From Candidatus Atribacter fermentans (GTDB lineage: Bacteria; Atribacterota; Atribacteria; Atribacterales; Atribacteraceae), in assembly GCA_012517485.1 (NCBI GenBank), contig JAAYUT010000005.1, positions 1-8,706 of the forward strand: 8,706 nucleotides of DNA, written 5' to 3'. The notes under the pieces were generated by a model. It ran no database searches, was not told where the DNA came from, and was given only the letters and a program-made list of their open reading frames with translations. The position numbers were made by a program, and so were the translations under genes. Shown here piece after piece: positions 1-5,502 of the stretch (position 1 is the first letter of the stretch; every line of letters begins with the position of its first letter).

Positions 1-173
1 CGACGTGGCAATCTCATCCACCACACTCCGTCATTGCGAGGAGCGTCCTATGCGACGTGGCAATCTCATCCACCACACTCCGTCATTGCGAGGAGCGTCC
101 TATGCGACGTGGCAATCTCATCCACCACACTCCGTCATTGCGAGGAGCGTCCTATGCGACGTGGCAATCTCAT
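1..173 (+). repeat. 52-bp tandem repeat array, 3.3 copies (module A)
   Basis: Three identical 52-bp units lie at 1-52, 53-104 and 105-156, followed by the first 17 bases of a fourth at 157-173. The array runs off the left edge, so its full copy number is unknown. Each unit contains the core CGTCATTGCGAGGAGC and GCGACGTGGCAATCTC, which forms an imperfect dyad (ATTGC against GCAAT at the ends). The same core recurs inverted at 4002-4142 and 8280-8323. There are no variable spacers, so it is not CRISPR. The reading frames that cross it are repeat artefacts. Confidence 0.93.
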
Positions 174-420
174 TCTTTTAAAGTTTTTATTAAAAAAAGA
201 ATTGAAAAAGATGAGATCCTCACGGCTTCTGAATACGAAGCCTCGGGATGACGCCTTGGGTGTCAGATGAGATCCTCACGACCTTAAATACTGAAGGGGA
301 AAGGGTTCGAGGGGGAGAAGGGGAGAAATAGAAGAAAGAAAGTTGGCTCAAAATGACGGAAAAAGGTACACCCCCTACTTCCTCAATGGGGAATTTATAA
401 AGATGGGATTTTCAGGATAG
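105..420 (+). repeat. Left arm of a long imperfect inverted repeat
   Basis: Read forward, this block has the same order as the reverse complement of 8004-8323: module A, AT linker, module B, half B, a G-rich stretch, GACGGAAAAAGG, CACCCCC, CCTCAATGGGG, then ATTTTCAGGATAG. Similarity is high but interrupted, with the right arm carrying an extra palindrome. The two arms enclose about 7.6 kb. Confidence 0.75.
210..283 (-). repeat. Hairpin repeat module B plus a half copy, left block
   Basis: Bases 210-253 are one copy of a roughly 44-bp module that folds, read on the minus strand, into ATCCC-GA-GGCTTC, a loop, then GAAGCC-GTG-AGGAT. Its inner stem is 224-229 with 237-242. A half copy carrying only the GATGAGATCCTCACG arm follows at about 264-283. 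Full copies elsewhere lie at 3871-3914, 3927-3970 and 8201-8244. An AT-rich linker (174-209) joins it to the tandem array, and the same linker occurs at 8245-8279. Confidence 0.8.
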
Positions 421-556
421 AAAGTACAAATAAAATCAAATAAACTGAGAAATAGCTATGAGACTTCAAATAGCAAGGAGTTGGAGATCAAGGGGAATAT
501 TATAAACTTACTCTTATATTTACGGAATAAAAAGTGAAAATGAGATATTTATCCAT
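421..556. other. AT-rich gap with no recognised feature
   Basis: This stretch separates the left repeat block from the small RNA gene. I see no open frame with a plausible start and ribosome site, no strong hairpin and no clear promoter here. It would be the downstream flank of the minus-strand RNA. Confidence 0.5.
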
Positions 557-573
557 AAAAAAACACGGATCCC
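557..573 (-). terminator. 3' end of the small RNA: stem arm plus T-run
   Basis: The minus strand reads GGGATCCGTG and then seven T. The stem partner is the RNA's own 5' end about 165 nt upstream, with no good local hairpin. It is therefore either an unusual terminator formed by the closing helix or a processed 3' end. Confidence 0.5.
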
Positions 574-741
574 AACGAACTATCCAGCCTTTTTATCACT
601 GAGAAATCAACTTTCCCAGCAATTCGCGGGTTAAACCTCTTTTCTCTTTCTTTTAGGAAAAAGAGTTTTTCGATTTCTGCTCATTTCGAGCTTCAATCGA
701 TTTTAACCCTGACGGCTTTCCTATTCCTCGGAATCCGTGTT
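557..741 (-). ncRNA. Candidate free-standing structured small RNA, about 185 nt
   Basis: No protein reads through this stretch, yet it has the parts of an RNA gene on the minus strand. A promoter ends 7 nt before 741. The RNA's first nine bases (AACACGGAT, 741-733) pair perfectly with 570-562, and seven T follow or end that stem (563-557). Inside, numbering the RNA from 741, bases 33-40 pair with 107-114 (GGGTTAAA/TTTAACCC). That stem encloses two hairpins: TCGATT/AATCGA (42-47/67-72) capped by GCTC/GAGC, and CTCTTTT/AAAAGAG (77-83/99-105). A further hairpin is CTGGGAAA/TTTCTCAG (123-130/136-143), and AGCC/GGCT (25-28/153-156) may add a helix. The outline (closing stem, open middle with a hairpin on its 3' side, terminal arm, about 185 nt) resembles 6S RNA, but the branched terminal arm does not. 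It is not SRP, tmRNA or RNase P RNA by sequence. No gene lies just downstream on this strand, so a leader or riboswitch is unlikely. The family is unidentified. Confidence 0.68.
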
Positions 742-747
742 GATTTA

Positions 748-776
748 AGATTACCATCTTTTGTTCAAAATGTCAA
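748..776 (-). promoter_or_regulatory. Promoter of the small RNA gene
   Basis: On the minus strand a perfect -35 box TTGACA (776-771) is followed by exactly 17 bp and TAATCT (753-748), with an A start site 7 nt further on at 741. It lies 20 bp past the stop codon of the lipoprotein gene, so the RNA has its own promoter. The -35 is consensus; the -10 matches 3 of 6, including the key first two bases and the last. Confidence 0.65.
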
Positions 777-795
777 TAGTTGAATCAAAATTTTT

Positions 796-2247
796 CTATT
801 TTTTTACCTCCTCAAATTCATAAGCACCCAAATCATAACCCTTCCCTTGAGGACGTGGTTTCCCATCTAGATCCACTGATGGAGCATCCTCAGAAGTTCC
901 GGCATCTCGGGCTGAACTGTTTTCCTTGATATGATATCCACTATTTTTACCACGAGAAGGATCAACAAAAAGTGGATCCTCGGTCATGATATTCCCTATT
1001 AATTGTGTGGCTTTTAACTCCTCGCTGGAATATTCTTTTTCTCCAAATCTCATAACTGTTTTCCCATCCGACCGATATATCAGGTTATGGGAAGCTTGAA
1101 GAGAAATATTTTTTCCGATTTCAACTGGTTGAGATCCACAAATAATTATATTATTCCTAAAAATGAGCTCTCCGGTCTCCTTTTTTTGGGAAACCCCCAC
1201 TTTCAAAGGGGGTCCCTGGTTCTCTAAGGGATTATCAATAGTTACATTCACGATTTTAAACTTGGTATTCTCTCCGACAATTTCATCAATAACTATTCCT
1301 GAGTTAACGGAATTTTTAAGGCTTTTTCCTCCAACTCCAAAAATGAGGGTATTCACGACTATTCCGTCTTGACCACCCATAACAATCCCGTCTTCGCCAT
1401 TATTGTCAATTAAGCATTGTACAATTCGATTCACTTTGGCTCTGGTATAAATTCCGTTTCCTAAGTTTTTCTCAAACACTGAGTTGGTTATTTCTATTGG
1501 TCCAACCGACGAACCAATCCGCAAACCATCAAAGGTATGTTCATCATTGGATTTTTTTGATGTTGGATAATGACCACTAAAAGAAAATTGACTATCACGA
1601 ATAGTGACCCGGTTCCACCCATCTCCCTGGAAGTTCTTGCCGACCATTGCTTCCTTTCCACAGTACTCAATCTTGTTCTGGATTATTTCTACTCCATAAG
1701 CATCTGACATGAGAATGCCATTCCCGTCTATGTGATGGATATAAAGGTCCTTAAATATCAAATTCTGGATTACTCCGCCTACCACTCGTATAGCATTTTG
1801 AACTACTGATCCTTCTTCGTTCGTGAATTCAAGATTCTCAATTCGAATATTGCTCTTTCCTGAGAGGTCAAGAATAGCTGGACAATTGTCTTTTCCCTTG
1901 AGAATGGGTCTATTTCCCGCTTCACCTTTGATGGTAATCCAGGCAGAGGAAGTTCCCGAAGCCGGTTTCATTTGATTTTCTTCCTGATTGTCGATCTGGT
2001 ATTCTCCGCCTAAAATAACCAGCGTATCGCCTGGTTGAAGTTGTCTTGAGGCATACCCGGGGGTCTTCCAGGGGTTTTCTCTATTTCCCGAATTATTGTT
2101 ATCACCCTCTGAGGAAACGTAATAGGTACTCCCTGGCTGTCCACTTAACATTCCCGATAGCTGTCCAATATCTCCAATACATCCTGGAATAGTTGCGATC
2201 TGCAACATTACAACCATGATTAGAAAAAAACGGTTATAAACCTTCAT
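796..2247 (-). CDS. Secreted lipoprotein, right-handed parallel beta-helix
   Basis: The 483-residue protein begins with a hydrophobic signal (residues 7-22) ending in IPGC, an acceptable lipobox with Cys23 as the likely lipidated residue. After it, YYVSSEGDNNNSGNRENPW (42-60) and PGDTLVILGGEY (72-83) are the typical entry to secreted pectate-lyase-like beta-helix proteins. Residues 130-390 are the coils, with repeated short strands such as IRIENLEF, GVEIIQNKIEY and IEITNSVF. The C-terminus (ARDAGTSEDAPSVDLDG to YDLGAYEF, 447-478) matches the closing motif of 'choice-of-anchor Q' beta-helix proteins. It probably sits at the cell surface and binds or cleaves a polysaccharide; no catalytic residues can be assigned from sequence alone. 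The ATG at 2247 is preceded by GAGGGA 8 nt upstream. It appears to be transcribed alone, away from the DUF2087 gene. Confidence 0.88.
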   Translation of the reverse strand: MKVYNRFFLIMVVMLQIATIPGCIGDIGQLSGMLSGQPGSTYYVSSEGDNNNSGNRENPWKTPGYASRQLQPGDTLVILGGEYQIDNQEENQMKPASGTSSAWITIKGEAGNRPILKGKDNCPAILDLSGKSNIRIENLEFTNEEGSVVQNAIRVVGGVIQNLIFKDLYIHHIDGNGILMSDAYGVEIIQNKIEYCGKEAMVGKNFQGDGWNRVTIRDSQFSFSGHYPTSKKSNDEHTFDGLRIGSSVGPIEITNSVFEKNLGNGIYTRAKVNRIVQCLIDNNGEDGIVMGGQDGIVVNTLIFGVGGKSLKNSVNSGIVIDEIVGENTKFKIVNVTIDNPLENQGPPLKVGVSQKKETGELIFRNNIIICGSQPVEIGKNISLQASHNLIYRSDGKTVMRFGEKEYSSEELKATQLIGNIMTEDPLFVDPSRGKNSGYHIKENSSARDAGTSEDAPSVDLDGKPRPQGKGYDLGAYEFEEVKK

Positions 2248-2302
2248 CGATTCATTCCCTCGAAAAGATCACAATTTTTGTTTCGGCTTCTTTTCCGGTT
2301 CA

Positions 2303-2330
2303 ATTCTATCAAACTCAATACAAAATGCAA
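2303..2330 (-). promoter_or_regulatory. Possible promoter of the beta-helix lipoprotein gene
   Basis: The minus strand carries TTGCAT (2330-2325), 16 bp, then TAGAAT (2308-2303), about 55 bp ahead of the start codon. The -10 matches 5 of 6; the -35 is weak and the spacer one base short. Confidence 0.35.
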
Positions 2331-2585
2331 ACTTCCCTTTTAGAATAATTCCTTATGCTTTTTTTACAAGATATAGTTCAATTCCAATAATCATCATGCC
2401 ATAGCAGGTCGAATTTTAGGTTTTCATCCTCATTTGGTGCCACCAAAGTGGCATGAAGGTCTATCTTGAAATTACCAAAATAAATGAAAAGTGATGAAAC
2501 AAAAATGAGAAAGGTACACACCCCTTAATTTATTAGTTTGTATTTTTTTAATTCATTTAATCGTCTATTATTCCATTAACTGATC

Positions 2586-2615
2586 TTGACATATAAATAA
2601 ACATTTATATATTAT
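2586..2615 (+). promoter_or_regulatory. Promoter of the DUF2087/GIY-YIG operon
   Basis: A perfect TTGACA (2586-2591) is followed by 18 bp and TATTAT (2610-2615, 5 of 6). An alternative -10, TATATT at 2608-2613, gives 16 bp. Transcription should start near 2622, leaving a leader of about 35 nt. Confidence 0.6.
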
Positions 2616-2627
2616 ATCTAATATATA
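2606..2627. promoter_or_regulatory. Candidate operator palindrome over the -10 box
   Basis: TATATATTA (2606-2614), spacer TATC, TAATATATA (2619-2627) is a perfect 9-bp inverted repeat covering the -10 box and start site. This is a typical repressor position. The HTH protein encoded just downstream is the obvious candidate to bind it, by inference. AT-rich palindromes also arise by chance. Confidence 0.45.
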
Positions 2628-2655
2628 TTAAATTATTTAAGGATGTGTTTAATCA

Positions 2656-3417
2656 ATGAGTGATTCAGAATTATTTTGGAATGCCTCCCTAACCGATTTA
2701 AAACGAGGATTTTTAGACCAAGATAAATATTTCACTTGTCTTCTTTGTGGCAAGGAAATCGAAAAAGGAATTATTTACTCTGATTCTGGAATGTTGTATG
2801 AAGCCGAAAAATTTATTGAAATCCATATTCTTAAAGCTCACCATTCCGTTTTTGAGTATTTAATCAATTTAGATAAAAGATTGACCGGTTTAACTGATCA
2901 CCAAAAGAAATTGCTTTATCTTTTTTATCAAGGAAAAAACAATAGCGAAATACAAAAGGAAATGAACATTGGAAGTGTCTCAACCATTCGGAATCATCGT
3001 TTTCAGTTTAAAGAAAGAGAACGCCAATCCAAATTATTCTTGGTTCTTATGGAAATTTTAAAAGAAAAGGATCAATTTGCACCTGTTTTTGTGCCACTCC
3101 ATAAAAATGCTAAAATTGTTGATCAACGATACAATATTACTGAAGAAGAAAAAGAAAAAATTATAAATAATTTTTTTTCAAAAGGGATCAATAGCCATTT
3201 GAAAACCTTTCCGGCCAAAGAAAAATACAAATTGGTTATTTTAAGAGAATTGGCTTCTGATTTTGAAAAAAATCGGAAATATGATGAAAAAGAAGTGAAT
3301 GAAATCATCAAAAATCGATATCCCGATTTCGTAACTATTCGAAGATACCTTATCGAATATGGTTTTATGGAAAGAAAACCTGATGGAAGCGAATACTGGT
3401 TGAAAGAAGGATTATAA
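2656..3417 (+). CDS. DUF2087 transcriptional regulator with zinc-finger-like and HTH parts
   Basis: This 253-residue protein has three recognisable parts. Residues 26-63 hold CLLC (Cys28, Cys31) and HILKAHH (His57, His62/63), a probable zinc site. Residues 78-125 (LTDHQKKLLYLFYQGKNN to STIRNHRFQFKERERQ) form a LuxR-like helix-turn-helix. Residues 180-248 (LKTFPAKEKYKLVILREL to YLIEYGFMERKPDGSEYWL) are the DUF2087 domain, a small winged-helix-like fold common in Firmicutes regulators. No membrane segment is seen, so it is cytoplasmic and should bind DNA. It starts 38 bases after its likely -10 box, and AAGGA lies rather far (12 nt) from the ATG. The gene after it begins only 15 bases past its stop, so they are probably co-transcribed. 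Its signal or ligand cannot be read from the sequence. Confidence 0.85.
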   Translation: MSDSELFWNASLTDLKRGFLDQDKYFTCLLCGKEIEKGIIYSDSGMLYEAEKFIEIHILKAHHSVFEYLINLDKRLTGLTDHQKKLLYLFYQGKNNSEIQKEMNIGSVSTIRNHRFQFKERERQSKLFLVLMEILKEKDQFAPVFVPLHKNAKIVDQRYNITEEEKEKIINNFFSKGINSHLKTFPAKEKYKLVILRELASDFEKNRKYDEKEVNEIIKNRYPDFVTIRRYLIEYGFMERKPDGSEYWLKEGL

Positions 3418-3421
3418 AGAA

Positions 3422-3426
3422 GAGGG
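3422..3426 (+). promoter_or_regulatory. Ribosome site that decides the GIY-YIG start
   Basis: GAGGG lies directly against the upstream ATG (3427) with no spacing, but 6 nt before the ATG at 3433. The second ATG is therefore the better start, giving MDHKKEIK rather than MLMDHKK. Confidence 0.65.
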
Positions 3427-3432
3427 ATGCTT

Positions 3433-3774
3433 ATGGATCACAAAAAGGAAATAAAAAGACAATTCAAAGAAAGTAAAACGGTTGCCGGTGTTTACCAAAT
3501 AAAGAATACCCAAAATCAAAAGATATTCTTAGGAAGCACCATGAATCTTAAATCTCTAAATGGTAAAACTTTCCAGTTAGAAATGGGGAGTTATCCTAAT
3601 AAAGCTCTGCAGAAAGAATGGACTGAGTTTGGTAAAGAGGCTTTCGTATTTGAAGTATTGGAAGAGCTAAAACAGAAAGAAGACGATTACACCGCTCCAG
3701 CCGATGCTTTAAAAAAACTTGAAGAAAAATGGCTGGACAAACTTCAGCCATACGGAGACCGTGGTTATAACTAA
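3433..3774 (+). CDS. Small GIY-YIG family protein, degenerate active site
   Basis: The 113-residue protein is a stand-alone GIY-YIG domain. GVY (residues 19-21) and FLG (32-34) correspond to the GIY and YIG motifs, GST follows at 34-36, and the end has the expected Glu (EEKW, 97-100) and closing GYN (111-113). Two residues that matter in active family members differ: the YIG tyrosine is Phe32, and the arginine normally found about ten residues after GST is absent (LKSLNGK). The protein may be a weak nuclease or only bind nucleic acid; that is inference. It shares the upstream promoter with the DUF2087 regulator 15 bases before it. From memory, this pairing also occurs in clostridia, which suggests a conserved unit, but the role is unknown to me. 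No secretion signal is present. Confidence 0.83.
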   Translation: MDHKKEIKRQFKESKTVAGVYQIKNTQNQKIFLGSTMNLKSLNGKTFQLEMGSYPNKALQKEWTEFGKEAFVFEVLEELKQKEDDYTAPADALKKLEEKWLDKLQPYGDRGYN

Positions 3775-3796
3775 AATGTACATTTAGTAAAGAGGG

Positions 3797-3819
3797 GCGA
3801 TAGAACTAATAGTTCTCGC
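3797..3819 (+). terminator. Hairpin after the GIY-YIG gene, possible terminator
   Basis: GCG(AT)AGAACT-AAT-AGTTCTCGC lies 22 bases past the stop codon: a 6-bp perfect stem extended by 3 bp across a bulge. No T-run follows, so termination is uncertain. Confidence 0.3.
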
Positions 3820-3870
3820 TCATCCTCCTCTCGTTCCTATGGCCGTGAGGATCTCATTTAATGCCGTAGA

Positions 3871-3914
3871 CGTCATCCTGAGGCTTCGTATTCCGAAGCC
3901 GTGAGGCTCTCATC
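3871..3914 (+). repeat. Hairpin repeat module B, middle block, copy 1
   Basis: The module folds as ATCCT-GA-GGCTTCG, loop TATTC, CGAAGCC-GTG-AGG. The inner 7-bp stem is 3882-3888 with 3894-3900. The outer arm has AGGCT where other copies have AGGAT. A half copy precedes it at about 3838-3858. Confidence 0.85.
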
Positions 3915-3926
3915 CAACACCACACC

Positions 3927-3970
3927 CGTCATCCTGAGCCCTCGCTTTTCGAGGGCGTGAGGATCTCATC
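3927..3970 (+). repeat. Hairpin repeat module B, middle block, copy 2
   Basis: This copy has the same frame as its neighbour, but the inner stem is GCCCTCG (3938-3944), loop CTTTT, CGAGGGC (3950-3956). Two base pairs differ from copy 1 on both sides, so pairing is kept. The outer stem ATCCT/AGGAT (3931-3935/3960-3964) is intact. Confidence 0.85.
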
Positions 3971-4001
3971 TTTTATATTTCTTTTTTAAAATTCTTAAAA
4001 A

Positions 4002-4142
4002 ATGAGATTGCCACGTCGCAGAGGACGCTCCTCGCAATGACGGAGTGGGTGGATGGAGATTGCCACGTCGCCCAATGCGCTCCTCGCAATAACGGAGTGG
4101 GTGGATGAGATTGCCACGTCGCTGCACTCCTCAGAAATGACG
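4002..4142 (-). repeat. Module A repeats, middle block, three diverged copies
   Basis: Copies lie at 4002-4052, 4053-4104 and 4105-4142, inverted relative to the array at the left edge. The flanks ATTGCCACGTCGC and CTCCTCGCAATGACG are kept, while the segment between them varies (GAGGACG, CCAATGCG, a shorter one in the third). The short open frames here on either strand are artefacts of the repeat. Confidence 0.9.
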
Positions 4143-4175
4143 TTTTTATAGAGGTATTTTCACCCTCATCCTGAC

Positions 4176-4196
4176 CTTCTCCCATCAAGGGAGAAG
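4176..4196. repeat. Perfect hairpin followed by a C-rich, pyrimidine-rich tract
   Basis: CTTCTCCC-ATCAA-GGGAGAAG is an 8-bp perfect stem with a 5-base loop. It is followed by a run of CCCCCTC units and an approximate duplication of CACCCCCTCGGC with T-rich tails (4201-4255). It is probably another dispersed intergenic element; whether it terminates transcription is unclear. Confidence 0.55.
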
Positions 4197-4340
4197 AATC
4201 TCCCCCTCTCCCCCTCGCCCCCTCGGCCTTTTCACCCCCTCGGCTTTTTCGCCATTTCTCTACGAAAGGAATAAAAACCCAAAAAAATCATTACACAATA
4301 CAATAGAAAAAATTTGCAGATAATGAATGAGGTGATCAAT

Positions 4341-5426
4341 ATGAAAGGGCTCCTGTTTGCATTGCTGATTCTTTTACCCTTTATTTTTGGAAGTTATGCA
4401 ATAGCACAAGAATCAAATCAGAATCCTTCGAAACTGGAAAAAGCCACTCTGGCCGGAGGCTGTTTCTGGTGTTTAGAAAGTGCTATGGAAAAACTGGATG
4501 GAGTAATCGAAGCTGTATCAGGTTACACCGGAGGTCACACTGAAAATCCCACTTATGAACAAGTCTGTTCGGGAACAACTGGCCACTACGAGGCAGTCGA
4601 GGTAACATATGATCCGGAAAAAATAACCTATCGGGAAATTTTGGATGCCTTCTGGAAAAGCATTAATCCAACCGACCCCTTTGGTCAATTCGTTGACCAA
4701 GGATCACAATATCGCACTGCCATTTTCTATCACAACCAAGAACAGAAAACCATCGCCGAGCAGTCAAAAGAAGATCTGGAAAAGTCAGGGAGATTTAATG
4801 ATCCTATTGTAACCGAGATTCTTCCAGTTTCTGTTTTCTACCCAGCTGAAGAATATCACCAGGATTATTATAAAAAATCCAGTAATCGTTACGAAGTTTA
4901 CCGTTCTTTTTCCGGACGTGATCAATTTCAAGAAAAATACTGGAAGGATGATGAAAACGTGACTGAAAATCAAAATAAATTCGCCAACTATCAGAAGCCA
5001 TCTCCCGATGAACTTCGTAAAAAACTTACTCCTCTCCAATATGAGGTCACTCAGGAAAACGCCACTGAAATGCCGTTCAATAATGAATACTGGGACAACA
5101 AAAAAGAAGGCATTTATGTGGATATTGTTTCCGGAGAACCACTCTTCAGTTCTCTTGATAAGTTTGAATCCGGAACCGGTTGGCCCAGCTTTACTCAGCC
5201 TCTCATACCAGAGAACATTGTAGAAAATACCGACAGTAGCCATTTTATGGTTCGAACTGAAGTGCGGAGCAAATATGCCGATTCTCACCTTGGGCATGTT
5301 TTTGATGACGGGCCTCCACCAACCGGACGTCGTTACTGCATCAATTCAGCCGCTTTGCGCTTTATCCCGAAAGAGGATTTAGAAAAAGAAGGGTATGGAG
5401 AATTTATCAAACTTTTCGAGAAGTGA
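4341..5426 (+). CDS. msrAB: Secreted bifunctional peptide methionine sulfoxide reductase MsrA-MsrB
   Basis: This enzyme reduces both the S (MsrA) and R (MsrB) forms of methionine sulfoxide in proteins. I start it at ATG 4341, which has GAGGTGA 5 nt upstream and begins directly with the signal peptide; an upstream TTG at 4314 would add nine residues and is less likely. Residues 1-22 are a signal ending in AIA, so it acts outside the cytoplasm. MsrA covers about 35-190, with the catalytic motif GCFWC (Cys41, Cys44), CSGTTGHYE (76-84) and EEYHQDYY (170-177). MsrB covers about 222-345, with SGTGWPSF (277-284), HLGHVFDDGP (316-325) and RRYCINSAALRF (330-341; catalytic Cys333). MsrB lacks the four zinc cysteines, and Thr279 stands where many MsrBs have the recycling cysteine. 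At 361 residues it is the usual fusion length. No thioredoxin-like partner is in the window. Confidence 0.96.
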   Translation: MKGLLFALLILLPFIFGSYAIAQESNQNPSKLEKATLAGGCFWCLESAMEKLDGVIEAVSGYTGGHTENPTYEQVCSGTTGHYEAVEVTYDPEKITYREILDAFWKSINPTDPFGQFVDQGSQYRTAIFYHNQEQKTIAEQSKEDLEKSGRFNDPIVTEILPVSVFYPAEEYHQDYYKKSSNRYEVYRSFSGRDQFQEKYWKDDENVTENQNKFANYQKPSPDELRKKLTPLQYEVTQENATEMPFNNEYWDNKKEGIYVDIVSGEPLFSSLDKFESGTGWPSFTQPLIPENIVENTDSSHFMVRTEVRSKYADSHLGHVFDDGPPPTGRRYCINSAALRFIPKEDLEKEGYGEFIKLFEK

Positions 5427-5440
5427 TTGAATGACTTTAC

Positions 5441-5475
5441 CCGCCTTGCGGGGACCAAAAACACCCGCAAGGCGG
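5441..5475. terminator. Strong hairpin between convergent genes
   Basis: CCGCCTTGCGGG (5441-5452) and CCCGCAAGGCGG (5464-5475) form a perfect 12-bp stem with an 11-base loop. It sits 15 bases past the msrAB stop and 27 bases past the stop of the opposing gene. It could serve both strands. The only T-run is CCCTTTTT at about 5488 on the plus strand, 12 bases beyond the stem, so it may rather be a REP-like element or a processing site. Confidence 0.55.
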
Positions 5476-5502
5476 TACTACCCCCTCCCTTTTTCACTTC
5501 AG

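Larger units (their letters stand above)
2248..2655. other. Divergent intergenic region with repeat debris
   Basis: This 408-bp gap separates the minus-strand lipoprotein gene from the plus-strand DUF2087 gene. It holds a promoter on each side and a perfect 6-bp hairpin TGCCAC-CAAA-GTGGCA at 2438-2453. At about 2502-2526 there is a fragment like the AAATGACGGAAAAAGGTACACC segment of the left repeat block. No open frame here is convincing. Confidence 0.6.
3775..4340. other. 566-bp intergenic region, mostly repeats
   Basis: This region is filled by module B hairpins, a variant AT linker (3971-4001), module A copies and the C-rich element. Only about 4256-4340 remains for msrAB control: a TACAAT at 4299-4304 could be a -10 box, but no good -35 lies upstream of it. 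Confidence 0.7.

Noticed and set aside
1..173. CRISPR array
   Set aside because: The units are contiguous and identical with no unique spacers, and there are no cas genes.
34..270. Two overlapping short plus-strand open frames across the left repeats
   Set aside because: They only translate the 52-bp repeat and module B; protein-level repeats follow the DNA repeat and there is no ribosome site or coding signal.
557..741. Riboswitch or leader element
   Set aside because: No minus-strand gene follows within the window's remaining 556 bases, and the element starts and ends with its own promoter and T-run.
2656..3774. Toxin-antitoxin module
   Set aside because: Order and spacing fit loosely, but DUF2087 proteins are regulators and the GIY-YIG partner looks impaired; nothing in the sequence supports toxicity.
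3973..4188. Minus-strand 71-residue open frame
   Set aside because: It lies entirely in module A copies and the C-rich element and contains the same WQSHP peptide as the left-edge frames, so it is a repeat artefact.
4785..5297. Minus-strand 170-residue open frame opposite msrAB
   Set aside because: It is antisense to a clearly conserved enzyme, has no recognisable motif and is explained by codon bias of msrAB.
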